DNA of 64,000 nt from Verrucomicrobiaceae bacterium (GTDB taxonomy: Bacteria; Pseudomonadota; Gammaproteobacteria; Pseudomonadales; CAMLJR01). Positions within the stretch are counted from its first letter, which is position 1. The number at the start of each line of letters is the position of its first letter. Under the pieces are notes generated by a model. The model made no database searches. It had not been told where the DNA came from and was given only the letters and a program-made list of their open reading frames with translations. Shown here piece after piece: positions 17,956-26,565 of the stretch. The stretch spans positions 124,001 to 188,000 of the forward strand of contig JAQGNY010000054.1 in assembly GCA_028293825.1 (NCBI GenBank), given 5' to 3'. A program made the translations under genes and the position numbers.

Positions 17956-20040
17956 ATGGAAAAAGATATGCGTAGATTATTTCGTGGATTAATCAATTGG
18001 CTGACAAAGAAGGGACATTTCTCACTAGCCTTGCGCCTGTCGTTGCTAATCGGTGTTCTGCTGATAATTCCGTGGATGCTGCTGATCACGGTCACCGAAA
18101 ACTTTTATGAGTTTCGCGACAAAGATATTAGCCGCGGTGCCGCCATTCTCACCCAAGACAAATTCGGCGATCACTTCGCTTCAATAAAATACTTGGATCA
18201 AAACTGGCGCGCGCAAGACAGCCTATGGTTTTACACGGTAACGCAAGGCTCCGATTTGCTGCCGTACGATCTGTTTATGGAAGTCGAACAAATCGGCTCC
18301 GCGAAATTGTTTCGCGACAACGACAATATAAATAGCTACGGCTATTTGCCGCAGCACTCCACCTCACGCAACCCCGACGGCTTACCGGTTGGCTTCGTTA
18401 AAGATGTTTTTCACAAACATGAATATCTGGGCTTTAGCTGCGCGGCGTGTCATAGCGGGCAAGTTAATTACAACGGCGTCGGCATTCGCATCGACGGCGG
18501 CCCGGCCAATGCCGATCTCGATACTTTCGTGCGCGCCCTCGCCGCCGCGCTGAAAGCAACACAGGACACGCCGGATGTGCGCGCCCGCTTCGTCACTCGC
18601 GTGCTGGCGCGCGGCAATTACGACACGGAGCAGCAAGTGCTCAACGCGTTGAAGGCCACTACGCAACAATTAAAAATTTACAACACCATCAATGCTACCG
18701 AGACACCGTATGGTTTCGCGCGGCTCGACGCATTCGGGCGCATTTATAACCGCGTGCTCGAACACGTACTGACGGCGGCGCAACTCAAACGCCAACTTAA
18801 AGGCATCATTGCCGACGCGAGCATCGAGACCGCGTTTAAAAATATCGACGGCCCGCTCAGCGGCATGCAGCGCGACCATATTTACGCGATGCTGTCGGAC
18901 GATCAGCTCAACCAGCTGAAGCGGCGCATCACCAACGAGCCGAACGCGCCGGTGAGCTATCCGTTGCTGTGGGATATTCCGCAACACGACTTCGTGCAAT
19001 GGAACGGTTTGGCGCCGAACGCAGGACTGGGCTCGGTCGGACGCAATGCCGGCGAAGTGATTGGCGTATTCGGCACGCTCGACTGGAAACAAAAACCGGG
19101 CTTTTCGATTTCTTCATTAATTACCGGCCAAGGTTTTAAAACCCACGTCAGTTTCGAGTCGTCGATCAACGTCCACAACTTGCGCCGTATCGAAGAACAC
19201 TTGGGCCGATTGCAATCCCCACAATGGCCCGAAGATGTATTGCCGAAAATCGATACAGCGAAAAAATTACGCGGCGAAAAATTATTCGTCGAATATTGCT
19301 CGGCCTGTCATTCGAAAATCGACCGCGCCGATCCACAGCGCCGCGTGGTCGCGCAGATGTCGAGCCTCGAACGCGTCGGCACCGATCCGGCAATGGCGGA
19401 AAACAGCGTGCGTTACGGCGGCTGGAGTGGAATTTTGCGCAACGAATACGCTGCCCTCGATGTCGGCAATATGCTGCTCGATGAACGCGCGCCGGCCGTC
19501 GGCCTGCTCACCAAAGCGACTTTCGGTGCGGTCGCCACGCCGTATCCTTTCGACAATCCGATCAAGCGCGGCGTGTATTGGGGTTACGATTTGGTTTATG
19601 CGTTTTTCACCAACGACATCAAACCCTCATTAAAAGGTGGCAATTACACCCCCGACAGCACCGTCGAACCGCTCGCGTCATTTCGCTCGTACAAAGCACG
19701 TCCGCTCAATGGCATTTGGGCCACCGCGCCGTTCTTGCACAACGGTTCTGTGCCCAGCCTCTACGATTTACTACTGCCAAAAAAACGCGCCGGTGATCCC
19801 GCCGATGGCGAATATCGTCCCGATACATTTGTTGTCGGCGCGCGTGAATTCGACCCCATCCGCGTGGGATTAAAAAGCAGCGGTTACGACGGCTTCACGT
19901 ACGACACATCGAAACCAGGCAATAGCAATGCCGGACACGAATACACCTCCGGCGGCACCGCGCAACCGAGTGGCGCAATGTTGCCGGCATTAACCAAAGA
20001 ACAACGCCTCGACCTAATTGAGTATTTGAAATCACTGTAA
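17956..20040 (+). CDS. Large membrane-anchored dihaem c-type cytochrome (CCP/MauG superfamily)
   Basis: A 694-residue protein with an N-terminal TM anchor (about 22-47) and two haem-c sites: CAACH at 162-166 and CSACH at 448-452. The stretch LPVGFVKD followed by LGFSCAACHSG and IDGGPANAD is typical of proteins annotated as di-haem cytochrome c peroxidase. Relatives with tested function include the rubber oxygenase RoxA and the Pseudomonas oleate dioxygenases OdsA/OdsB, so oxygenation of a lipid is possible, but substrate cannot be assigned. It lies 25 bp upstream of a P450 gene, probably cotranscribed. The ATG at 17968 is an alternative start. Confidence 0.8.
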   Translation: MEKDMRRLFRGLINWLTKKGHFSLALRLSLLIGVLLIIPWMLLITVTENFYEFRDKDISRGAAILTQDKFGDHFASIKYLDQNWRAQDSLWFYTVTQGSDLLPYDLFMEVEQIGSAKLFRDNDNINSYGYLPQHSTSRNPDGLPVGFVKDVFHKHEYLGFSCAACHSGQVNYNGVGIRIDGGPANADLDTFVRALAAALKATQDTPDVRARFVTRVLARGNYDTEQQVLNALKATTQQLKIYNTINATETPYGFARLDAFGRIYNRVLEHVLTAAQLKRQLKGIIADASIETAFKNIDGPLSGMQRDHIYAMLSDDQLNQLKRRITNEPNAPVSYPLLWDIPQHDFVQWNGLAPNAGLGSVGRNAGEVIGVFGTLDWKQKPGFSISSLITGQGFKTHVSFESSINVHNLRRIEEHLGRLQSPQWPEDVLPKIDTAKKLRGEKLFVEYCSACHSKIDRADPQRRVVAQMSSLERVGTDPAMAENSVRYGGWSGILRNEYAALDVGNMLLDERAPAVGLLTKATFGAVATPYPFDNPIKRGVYWGYDLVYAFFTNDIKPSLKGGNYTPDSTVEPLASFRSYKARPLNGIWATAPFLHNGSVPSLYDLLLPKKRAGDPADGEYRPDTFVVGAREFDPIRVGLKSSGYDGFTYDTSKPGNSNAGHEYTSGGTAQPSGAMLPALTKEQRLDLIEYLKSL

Positions 20041-20065
20041 TGACATAACCTTCAGGGGAAACACC

Positions 20066-21403
20066 ATGGCTGCTCCCGCAACCGATTACCTCGCGCAGTA
20101 TGACGCCGCTACCGACGGCGAGAAATTTCCGCTGGTGTATCGATGGATGGTCGAGGAGCCGCTGCCTTTTTTTAAAACGTTGCGAGAGCAACGCCCCATT
20201 CTCGTCACGCCCGAATGCACTTTGGTGACGCGCTTCGACGATGTATGCGAAGTACTGTTACTACCGACCATTTTCACCGTCGCGCTGTATAAACCGAAAA
20301 TGGCCGATGGCATCTATTTAATGGCGCACGACGATGATGCGCTGCACACGCGCGAAAAATCGTTGATGCAGGCGCTATTGAATCGCGATGAATTGCCATC
20401 CGTGCGCGCGATGGTCGCGGACATCGGCAAAAAAATTCTCGATCAATCCGGCACTAGCATCGAAGTCGTCAACGATTTTTGCCGCACGGTACCGGCGACG
20501 CTGGTGCAGGATTATTTCGGTCTGAATGGCATCGATAAAAAAGAATTAATCGAGTGGTCGTACTGGAGTCAGTACGACACATTTCACAACCAGCCGTTCG
20601 ATCCAATTTCCGCCGAGCAAAAGCGCAATATCGAAGAGCGCCACGATCAAACCGGAAAGCTGTTAAATAAATTCATCACCGAATTAATCGTACGGCGCTC
20701 ATTGGCACTCGGCTTGGAAAACGCCAACGTTGTGCGCAGACTGTGGCTGAAATTGCGTATCGGTTTGCGCCTGTTAATGGGTAAGCCGCACGATGCGACG
20801 CTGCGCGATGACATCGTAACGCGCATGTTGCGCACGTCGTTTCCCGATGCAATGGATTTCGATATCAAACGTCTTGGCGTAAACGCCGGTGGCTTATTGA
20901 TTGGCGCCATCGAAACCACATCGCAAGCGGTGGCGCAGGCGCTGCAATATTTATTGCAGCATCCCGAATTATTGGAGCAGGCTAAAATCGCTGCCGCGCG
21001 CGAAGATACACACGCCTTCGATGGCATCGTGTGGGAAGCGTTGCGCTTCGTGCCGATCGCCAGCTATTTATTTCGCAAGACCTCTAGCGCTTACATCGCA
21101 GCCAATGGCACCGATTACGCCACTACGATTCCAAGCGGCAGCTATGTTCTCGCCCTTACGCAGTCGGCCATGTTCGATGCGCGTGCATTTGCAAATCCCG
21201 AAGAATTTATTCCGGACCGCAACTGGTATCACTACTTTCATTTCGGTTTCGGCAGTCACGAATGCCTGGGAAAATACATCGGTATGGTGATGATCCCGGA
21301 AATGATACGGCAGGTATTGCTGCGCCCCGGTATTCAAGGGCTGGGCACTATCGATTATAAAGACGGGCCGTTTCCGGAAAATTATCAGCTGACTTGGCAT
21401 TAA
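20066..21403 (+). CDS. Cytochrome P450
   Basis: A 445-residue soluble P450. The haem-thiolate loop FGFGSHECLG places the ligand at about Cys400, the K-helix ExxR is EALR, and the I-helix has GAIETT with the oxygen-activating Thr. It would need a ferredoxin and reductase, neither of which is adjacent. It follows the dihaem cytochrome by 25 bp and has AGGGGA upstream of the ATG. Its 3' end overlaps the 3' end of the opposing acyltransferase gene by 56 bp. Substrate unknown; the lipid-gene setting suggests a fatty acid or terpenoid. Confidence 0.92.
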   Translation: MAAPATDYLAQYDAATDGEKFPLVYRWMVEEPLPFFKTLREQRPILVTPECTLVTRFDDVCEVLLLPTIFTVALYKPKMADGIYLMAHDDDALHTREKSLMQALLNRDELPSVRAMVADIGKKILDQSGTSIEVVNDFCRTVPATLVQDYFGLNGIDKKELIEWSYWSQYDTFHNQPFDPISAEQKRNIEERHDQTGKLLNKFITELIVRRSLALGLENANVVRRLWLKLRIGLRLLMGKPHDATLRDDIVTRMLRTSFPDAMDFDIKRLGVNAGGLLIGAIETTSQAVAQALQYLLQHPELLEQAKIAAAREDTHAFDGIVWEALRFVPIASYLFRKTSSAYIAANGTDYATTIPSGSYVLALTQSAMFDARAFANPEEFIPDRNWYHYFHFGFGSHECLGKYIGMVMIPEMIRQVLLRPGIQGLGTIDYKDGPFPENYQLTWH

Positions 21404-22745
21404 CGCTATCTGTCGCCGCCAATAAATACGCGACGGCCGAATCGGCGATGGCCTGCAGATAACGTCTGTTTATAGAAGGCGACATGCCGACAAAATTCCA
21501 CGACAGCTGACCGGCATAGGTCAGCGCAAAACTGGTCACCGCACCGGTCGCCGATAAAGACGCTGCGTAGCTCAAACCATTCAGCGAAATATGATCGTAA
21601 TCGCCGACAATACCGACCCCGCCCATATTGCTTAAACCGATGCACGCCGGAAATGTACCGCAGAGCCACTGCGTAATTTCTTTTATGCCGAAAATCCTGC
21701 CGCCAACTTCAATAATTTTTGTCAGGTATTTACTCGCAATTGGCATGAACGTAATCGGCGCCGCGCGATCGATGCTGACATGTAGTTCGCGGGCAATCTC
21801 ACTCGCCAGTCGCCAGAAATCCTTATCGGCTGTCATGCGGTGGTTGCTTGCCTGAGTCGCCACATACAAACCCAAATCATTTTGGATGGGAGGCTCCAAC
21901 ACTTTTCTAATGTCGACCGGCGACAACAACTGCAGTGTTATTGGTTTTTTCTGATGCAGACGCGCAGCATCCGCATCGCTCAAAAGATGCTGCTTCACAG
22001 CCAACAATAAGGCCGCACCCAACGCACCTTGCACTGAACATGCGTGAGCCCTACAACTGGCCAAGATGTCTTGCACGCGACCACCACCGATTTTTTTCAA
22101 ACAGACGATGGGCGTGCGTTGCGATAAATCAGCTTCGCGTTGAACATATTTAACAGGAGCGCCGTTCTTTAATAACGACTGCACCATACGCATACCGGTG
22201 GCAGCGTGTCGCCACCAGCCCACAATATTCGGCAGACCAGCATCAATGGGTGCAGGCAACTCCCAACGAGCCGCCTCCGGCCCGCCACCGCTGAGCAGGC
22301 GCATAAAATCGGCACTTAATAAACAACCACTTTCACCATCGCCAATAGAATGGTGCATCACCATTAACAGGGTTGATATGCGCATGCGATGTCGAATGCG
22401 ATTGAATCGAATTAATGGACCAGACGCCGTATCCATTGGCTTACACAATTCATTTTCAATATGAGCCTGTAAACTGGAGATATCGTCATCGCAGCTTTTG
22501 AACGGAATTTTCGTCGACGGATCGATTACAAATTCAAGATCTTTTAACGCAGAAGGGGGAATATGCACGCGCAGTAGCGGATGCTCGCATTGCAGCCAAT
22601 CGATTGCTGCACGGCAGTCATCATCCGAAAAATCGCCCGATATATTAAGTATGAAAACAAAATTAAACGGACTCACTCGATCACAGAGGTACAAAAGTTT
22701 TTCACTTGGATCGAGCAACCTTCTCGCAACAACACCAGCATCCAT
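21348..22745 (-). CDS. PapA/condensation-like acyltransferase
   Basis: A 465-residue member of the CoA-dependent acyltransferase/condensation superfamily (PapA5, WS/DGAT and NRPS C-domain relatives). The catalytic motif HHSIGDG (His131-His132, Asp136-Gly137) is intact and the second half has the SNMG segment typical of PapA-type proteins. Such enzymes esterify hydroxyls with acyl groups from CoA or carrier proteins. The ATG at 22745 has GGAAG upstream. It faces the P450 gene and is divergent from the rhlA operon across an AT-rich spacer, so it may share regulation with the glycolipid genes and acylate their product. That role is inference. Confidence 0.8.
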   Translation of the reverse strand: MDAGVVARRLLDPSEKLLYLCDRVSPFNFVFILNISGDFSDDDCRAAIDWLQCEHPLLRVHIPPSALKDLEFVIDPSTKIPFKSCDDDISSLQAHIENELCKPMDTASGPLIRFNRIRHRMRISTLLMVMHHSIGDGESGCLLSADFMRLLSGGGPEAARWELPAPIDAGLPNIVGWWRHAATGMRMVQSLLKNGAPVKYVQREADLSQRTPIVCLKKIGGGRVQDILASCRAHACSVQGALGAALLLAVKQHLLSDADAARLHQKKPITLQLLSPVDIRKVLEPPIQNDLGLYVATQASNHRMTADKDFWRLASEIARELHVSIDRAAPITFMPIASKYLTKIIEVGGRIFGIKEITQWLCGTFPACIGLSNMGGVGIVGDYDHISLNGLSYAASLSATGAVTSFALTYAGQLSWNFVGMSPSINRRYLQAIADSAVAYLLAATDSVNAKSADNFPETARLYNR

Positions 22746-23193
22746 GATTCTTCCCAAAAAATAATTTCAAAAATTTTTTAAAAATTAAAAATATAAAATC
22801 TATATAAGACAACTACATTTTTAAAAAAAAATTTAACTAAAAATCAATAAATTAAATCCATAAAAACTATTAATAAATAGGCAATTATTTAGGACGCAAA
22901 ACAAATAATAAAAATAAATTTTTAAAAATTTATGCTTTGTTAACCAACATTAAAAACTTTACTTAAAATAAAAAAATTGAGTCGTAATTAAACAGATAAA
23001 TAAATTTAAAAGCCGCGTTTGTTGGCAATATGAGTGCTGCATCCCATTAAAACTTAGTGTCGGAATTTTTTACGTGAACCAGTTCTCCGACGTAGACCGC
23101 TACAATCATGACAATGACGCAACGGACGCATTGTTATTTATTGCTGGTCAACCCAGCAAAGAAACACATTTATCAAGCAGGATGTTGATTATC
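22746..23193. other. Very AT-rich divergent spacer
   Basis: About 450 bp. The part from 22765 to about 23015 is made almost wholly of A and T, with many A- and T-tracts, in contrast to flanking DNA that is GC-rich. It separates the acyltransferase gene from the rhlA operon and probably holds promoters for both sides. Such composition is typical of DNA bound by H-NS/MvaT-type silencers or of recently acquired segments. Confidence 0.6.
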
Positions 23194-23340
23194 ATGAAAA
23201 CCGTAGTACACCACCTCGGCCGCCTAGCAGAACATCCAAACATTTACTCCATCGATATTTCTTCGCGGATAGCGATGGCGGCTAACGCCCGCGTTAAATT
23301 TCACGCTGCGAACCCTAAGACGGCACCAGCTTCCGGCTAA
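23194..23340 (+). CDS. Possible 48-residue small protein
   Basis: Reads MKTVVHHLGRLAEHPNIYS and continues to a TAA at 23340, 147 bp before rhlA, in the same direction. AGGA lies 11 nt upstream of the ATG, a rather long spacing. The mature part is Ala/Asn/Pro-rich and has no cysteine. It resembles no family I know. A longer frame from a GTG at 23074 has no Shine-Dalgarno. It could be a leader peptide, a small regulator of the operon, or not a gene at all. Confidence 0.3.
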   Translation: MKTVVHHLGRLAEHPNIYSIDISSRIAMAANARVKFHAANPKTAPASG

Positions 23341-23487
23341 GCCCAGAAAAATAACTCTACGTTATTACGATTAGCGCAATTAAAAGATGCGGGGGCGAGC
23401 TGTCGCCCACCGAACGAAGCGCAACAATTTACTGCCTGCCAAGACACCGCTGATATTCGACCTTAAATGTACTGGGAGGCTATTCCT

Positions 23488-24348
23488 ATGGGCTTAAAAA
23501 AGCTGAACGTGCCGTTGCCAAACGGGCTCACCGTTTATGTTGAGCATCAAATCACTAACCCTGAGCTTGAAACGATTATTTTAATTAACGGCGCACTTTC
23601 AACGACGACGTCGTTTAATCACACCGTGAAATTCCTGAAGGGTCGCTTTAACACGCTATGTTTCGATTTGCCGTATTCGGGCCAATCGAAACCGCTTAAC
23701 TCGCAGAATGTCATCATCACCAAAGATGATGAAGTTGAAATACTTTGTTACCTGATCAATTTTTTTAACCCTGACTATTTGATTTCAATTTCTTGGGGCG
23801 GTGTGGCTGCGTTGCTGGCACTGGCGCAGAAACGCAGCAGCGTAAAACGCGCGATCATTGGCTCATTTTCACCTTTCCTCAACCCCGCGATGCTTGATTA
23901 CATTTCGGCGGCGCGTGATTTTATTATCGCTGGCGACAACAGCAAAGCTGCGCGACTGCTCAACGATACTGTCGGTAAATTTCTGCCGCGCATGGTGCGC
24001 CTGTACAACTATCGCTACCTGTCGCGACTACCCGAACAAGAGATGCAGCAGGTCTCATTTCATATCGAACAAATTTTGGCGCTGCAACCGGGCCGCTACT
24101 TACAAAAGCTGCAGCACATCGAGACAGAAGTGATGTTTATTAATGGCGAATTGGACGAATACACCTCAGCTGCCGACGTTAAATTTGTCGCGCCTTATTT
24201 GAAACACGCCAGCTTCGCAACCGTGGCTGGCGCGGGTCATTTTCTCGATCTCGAAGGTCGCGCTGCGCAAATAGCGACACGGAAATTAATTTTCGATTAT
24301 TTCGATCCAGCCGCCAATGAAGGCTTTGAAACCGTACAGGCGATGTAA
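23488..24348 (+). CDS. rhlA: RhlA-like 3-(3-hydroxyalkanoyloxy)alkanoate synthase
   Basis: A 286-residue alpha/beta hydrolase-fold enzyme closely resembling P. aeruginosa RhlA, which joins two beta-hydroxyacyl units to form HAA, the lipid part of rhamnolipids. Shared stretches include ITKDDEVEIL, the nucleophile region SISWGG, LLND/ETVGK and AGAGHFLDLE. The proposed triad falls at Ser102, Asp223 and His251, the same numbers as described for RhlA. The ATG at 23488 is chosen because GGGAGG lies 8 nt before it; an in-frame ATG at 23467 precedes that site. It is the first gene of a six-gene run ending in an RhlB-like glycosyltransferase. Confidence 0.92.
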   Translation: MGLKKLNVPLPNGLTVYVEHQITNPELETIILINGALSTTTSFNHTVKFLKGRFNTLCFDLPYSGQSKPLNSQNVIITKDDEVEILCYLINFFNPDYLISISWGGVAALLALAQKRSSVKRAIIGSFSPFLNPAMLDYISAARDFIIAGDNSKAARLLNDTVGKFLPRMVRLYNYRYLSRLPEQEMQQVSFHIEQILALQPGRYLQKLQHIETEVMFINGELDEYTSAADVKFVAPYLKHASFATVAGAGHFLDLEGRAAQIATRKLIFDYFDPAANEGFETVQAM

Positions 24349-24383
24349 TCGCGTTAATTTTATTTTTCACGAGAAATCACACC

Positions 24384-24953
24384 ATGAATATTCTGCAAAG
24401 TGGCGCCATGCTGGCGCCCTGGCTGCTATGGCTTTTGTACTGGCTGGCTACCGCCAACGACACCAAAAAAACGCTTATACGCGAAGGATCGCTATCGCGC
24501 TCACTGCAAAACTTTATTGTCGGCGCCGGTGTGTTGTTAATTTTATTGCCCGATTTTTCGCGGCAGGCTTTTATCGTCGATACACAAGTATTCGGTGCGC
24601 AGCAACAAGCCGGACTTGCCGTCACCATCGCCGGCCTGCTCGTGTCGGTATGGGCGCGCGTACATCTGGGTCGCAACTGGAGCGCGGCAGTAACACTGAA
24701 AGAAAATCACGAGCTGATTCGCAGCGGACCCTACGCTTGGGTTCGGCACCCCATTTACACCGGCTGCCTCCTTGCACTGTTTGGCAATGCATTAATTAAC
24801 GGCGAGCCGCGCGGTTACATCGGCGTTGCGATTGTTTTTTTCGCGCTCGTTTATAAAGTTCGACTGGAGGAGCGCGGCCTGTCGCAATACTTCGGTGAAT
24901 CGCATGTCAGTTATTGCCGAGACGTCAGCGCGCTGATCCCCGGCGTTTACTGA
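24384..24953 (+). CDS. ICMT/PEMT-like membrane methyltransferase
   Basis: A 189-residue polytopic membrane protein (four to five hydrophobic segments) of the isoprenylcysteine carboxyl methyltransferase family. The SAM-binding part is clear: LIRSGPYAWVRHPIYTG, then EERGLSQYFG and a C-terminal LIPGVY. Characterised relatives methylate a carboxylate or phospholipid head group. Its position between rhlA and the exporter genes is not known to me from Pseudomonas or Burkholderia rhl loci and suggests it may methyl-esterify the free carboxyl of the lipid or glycolipid. It follows rhlA by 35 bp and precedes the MFS gene by 10 bp. Confidence 0.82.
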   Translation: MNILQSGAMLAPWLLWLLYWLATANDTKKTLIREGSLSRSLQNFIVGAGVLLILLPDFSRQAFIVDTQVFGAQQQAGLAVTIAGLLVSVWARVHLGRNWSAAVTLKENHELIRSGPYAWVRHPIYTGCLLALFGNALINGEPRGYIGVAIVFFALVYKVRLEERGLSQYFGESHVSYCRDVSALIPGVY

Positions 24954-24963
24954 GGCAATCGGC

Positions 24964-26517
24964 ATGTCATCCCGGCGCACATTTCGCTTCATCACTCAAC
25001 TGCCGTTAGATGGAACACCGCTGGTGATTCTGACACTGGCGTTGGCCACCGCGACCTTCATCGAAGTGCTCGACACCACCGTCGCCAATGTGGCGGTGCC
25101 GGCAATTTCGGGCGCGATGGGCGTATCGACCGGTCAGGGCACATGGGTAATCAGTTCCTACACGATGGCCGCCGCGATCGCGGTGCCACTGACCGGCTGG
25201 CTAGCCGGACGGATCGGCGAAGCGCGCCTATTTCTCACCTCGGTATTGCTGTTCACGCTGGCGTCGACCGCATGCGCATTGTCGACCAGCATGACTTCGT
25301 TGGTTATCTGCCGCGCGTTGCAAGGCTTTTTGTCCGGCCCGATGGTGCCGCTCTCGCAGACATTAATGTTGCGCGCCTTTCCGGCAGAGCGGCGCGCCCA
25401 AGCGATCGCGCTGTGGGGAGTGACCGTGTTGCTGGCGCCGATTTTCGGGCCGGTGATCGGCGGCTGGCTGGTCGACGACCACTCCTGGCATTGGATTTTT
25501 CTGATCAACCTGCCGATTGGCCTGATCGCATTCGCCACCTGTTTCTCGCTGCTGCCGCCCGATGCCGGACCGCGCACGACCACACCGATCGACGGCATCG
25601 GCATCGGTCTTTTGGTGATTGGCGTGGGTTCGCTGCAAGCGGCGCTCGACCTTGGCCGCGAGCACGGCTGGTTTGATTCGATGTTGATCACGGGCCTGAT
25701 CGTGACTGCGGCAATAACACTCGGAGCGCTGTTGATCTGGGAGGCCGGCGAGCGCTATCCAGTGGTCGACCTGAGCGTATTCCGCGACCGTAATTACTCG
25801 TTTTCGTTGGCGATTATTTCGGTCGGCATGATGGGCTTTGCGCTGGTCGGCGTGATCTTCCCGCTGTGGCTGCAGACCGTGATGGGCTACAGCGCGTTCA
25901 ACGCCGGTCTGGCGATGGCACCGTTCGGCGTGCTGGCGCTTGGCGCGGCGGCGCTAGTTAGCAAGTTCGGCGAGAACGTCGATCCGCGCGCAATAGCCTC
26001 ACTCGGATTTATCGTGTTCTGTGGTTCGTTGCTGTGGGATGCGCACTTTTCACTCAGCATGACATTCTGGCAGGTCGCCACCCCCGGCTTCATTCTCGGC
26101 ATTGGACTGCCATGTTTCTTCATCCCGATGGTCGCGGTAATGCTGTCGCATATCCCGGACGACAAACTCGCCTCAGCCACCAGTTTGTCCAACTTTTTAC
26201 GCACGCTCGCGTTCGCCTTCGGCACTGCCATTAGCGTCACGCTGTGGGACAGTCGCGGCAATTATCACTACGGCACGCTGGCCCAGGACGTCACCCCGAT
26301 ATCGGCTGGCACCAAGGTCTACCTCGGAAGCCTGAAAGGCATCGGCATCGCCGATGGTTTCAGGCTGCACACCATCGAACAAGCCACCCAACAACAGTCG
26401 TACATGCTCGCCACTAACGACATGTTTTTCATGACCAGCATGCTCTGTCTGGCGCTGGCCGGCTGTGTGTGGCTTACGCGTCCGAAGCGCGGCATCAGCT
26501 TACAAATCGGTCATTGA
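24964..26517 (+). CDS. EmrB/QacA-type MFS exporter (DHA2 family)
   Basis: A 517-residue 14-TM transporter of the DHA2 drug:proton antiporter family. Motif D1 is seen as LDTTVANVAVP in TM1, motif A as GWLAGRIGEARLF, and motif C as LAPIFGPVIGGWL. It would pair with the downstream outer-membrane factor and HlyD-type adaptor to form a tripartite EmrAB-TolC-like pump through both membranes. In Burkholderia the rhl operons carry the same trio, where export of rhamnolipid is the accepted role; the same role is inferred here. Confidence 0.92.
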   Translation: MSSRRTFRFITQLPLDGTPLVILTLALATATFIEVLDTTVANVAVPAISGAMGVSTGQGTWVISSYTMAAAIAVPLTGWLAGRIGEARLFLTSVLLFTLASTACALSTSMTSLVICRALQGFLSGPMVPLSQTLMLRAFPAERRAQAIALWGVTVLLAPIFGPVIGGWLVDDHSWHWIFLINLPIGLIAFATCFSLLPPDAGPRTTTPIDGIGIGLLVIGVGSLQAALDLGREHGWFDSMLITGLIVTAAITLGALLIWEAGERYPVVDLSVFRDRNYSFSLAIISVGMMGFALVGVIFPLWLQTVMGYSAFNAGLAMAPFGVLALGAAALVSKFGENVDPRAIASLGFIVFCGSLLWDAHFSLSMTFWQVATPGFILGIGLPCFFIPMVAVMLSHIPDDKLASATSLSNFLRTLAFAFGTAISVTLWDSRGNYHYGTLAQDVTPISAGTKVYLGSLKGIGIADGFRLHTIEQATQQQSYMLATNDMFFMTSMLCLALAGCVWLTRPKRGISLQIGH

Positions 26518-26565
26518 TCGCGGCATCGCGACCGGACCAAACGCAACCCATAAACAGGAATCGCA

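Noticed and set aside
17956-20040. Firm identification as rubber oxygenase RoxA
   Set aside because: The two haem motifs are 286 residues apart against about 200 in RoxA, and the protein is membrane-anchored; only superfamily membership is supported.
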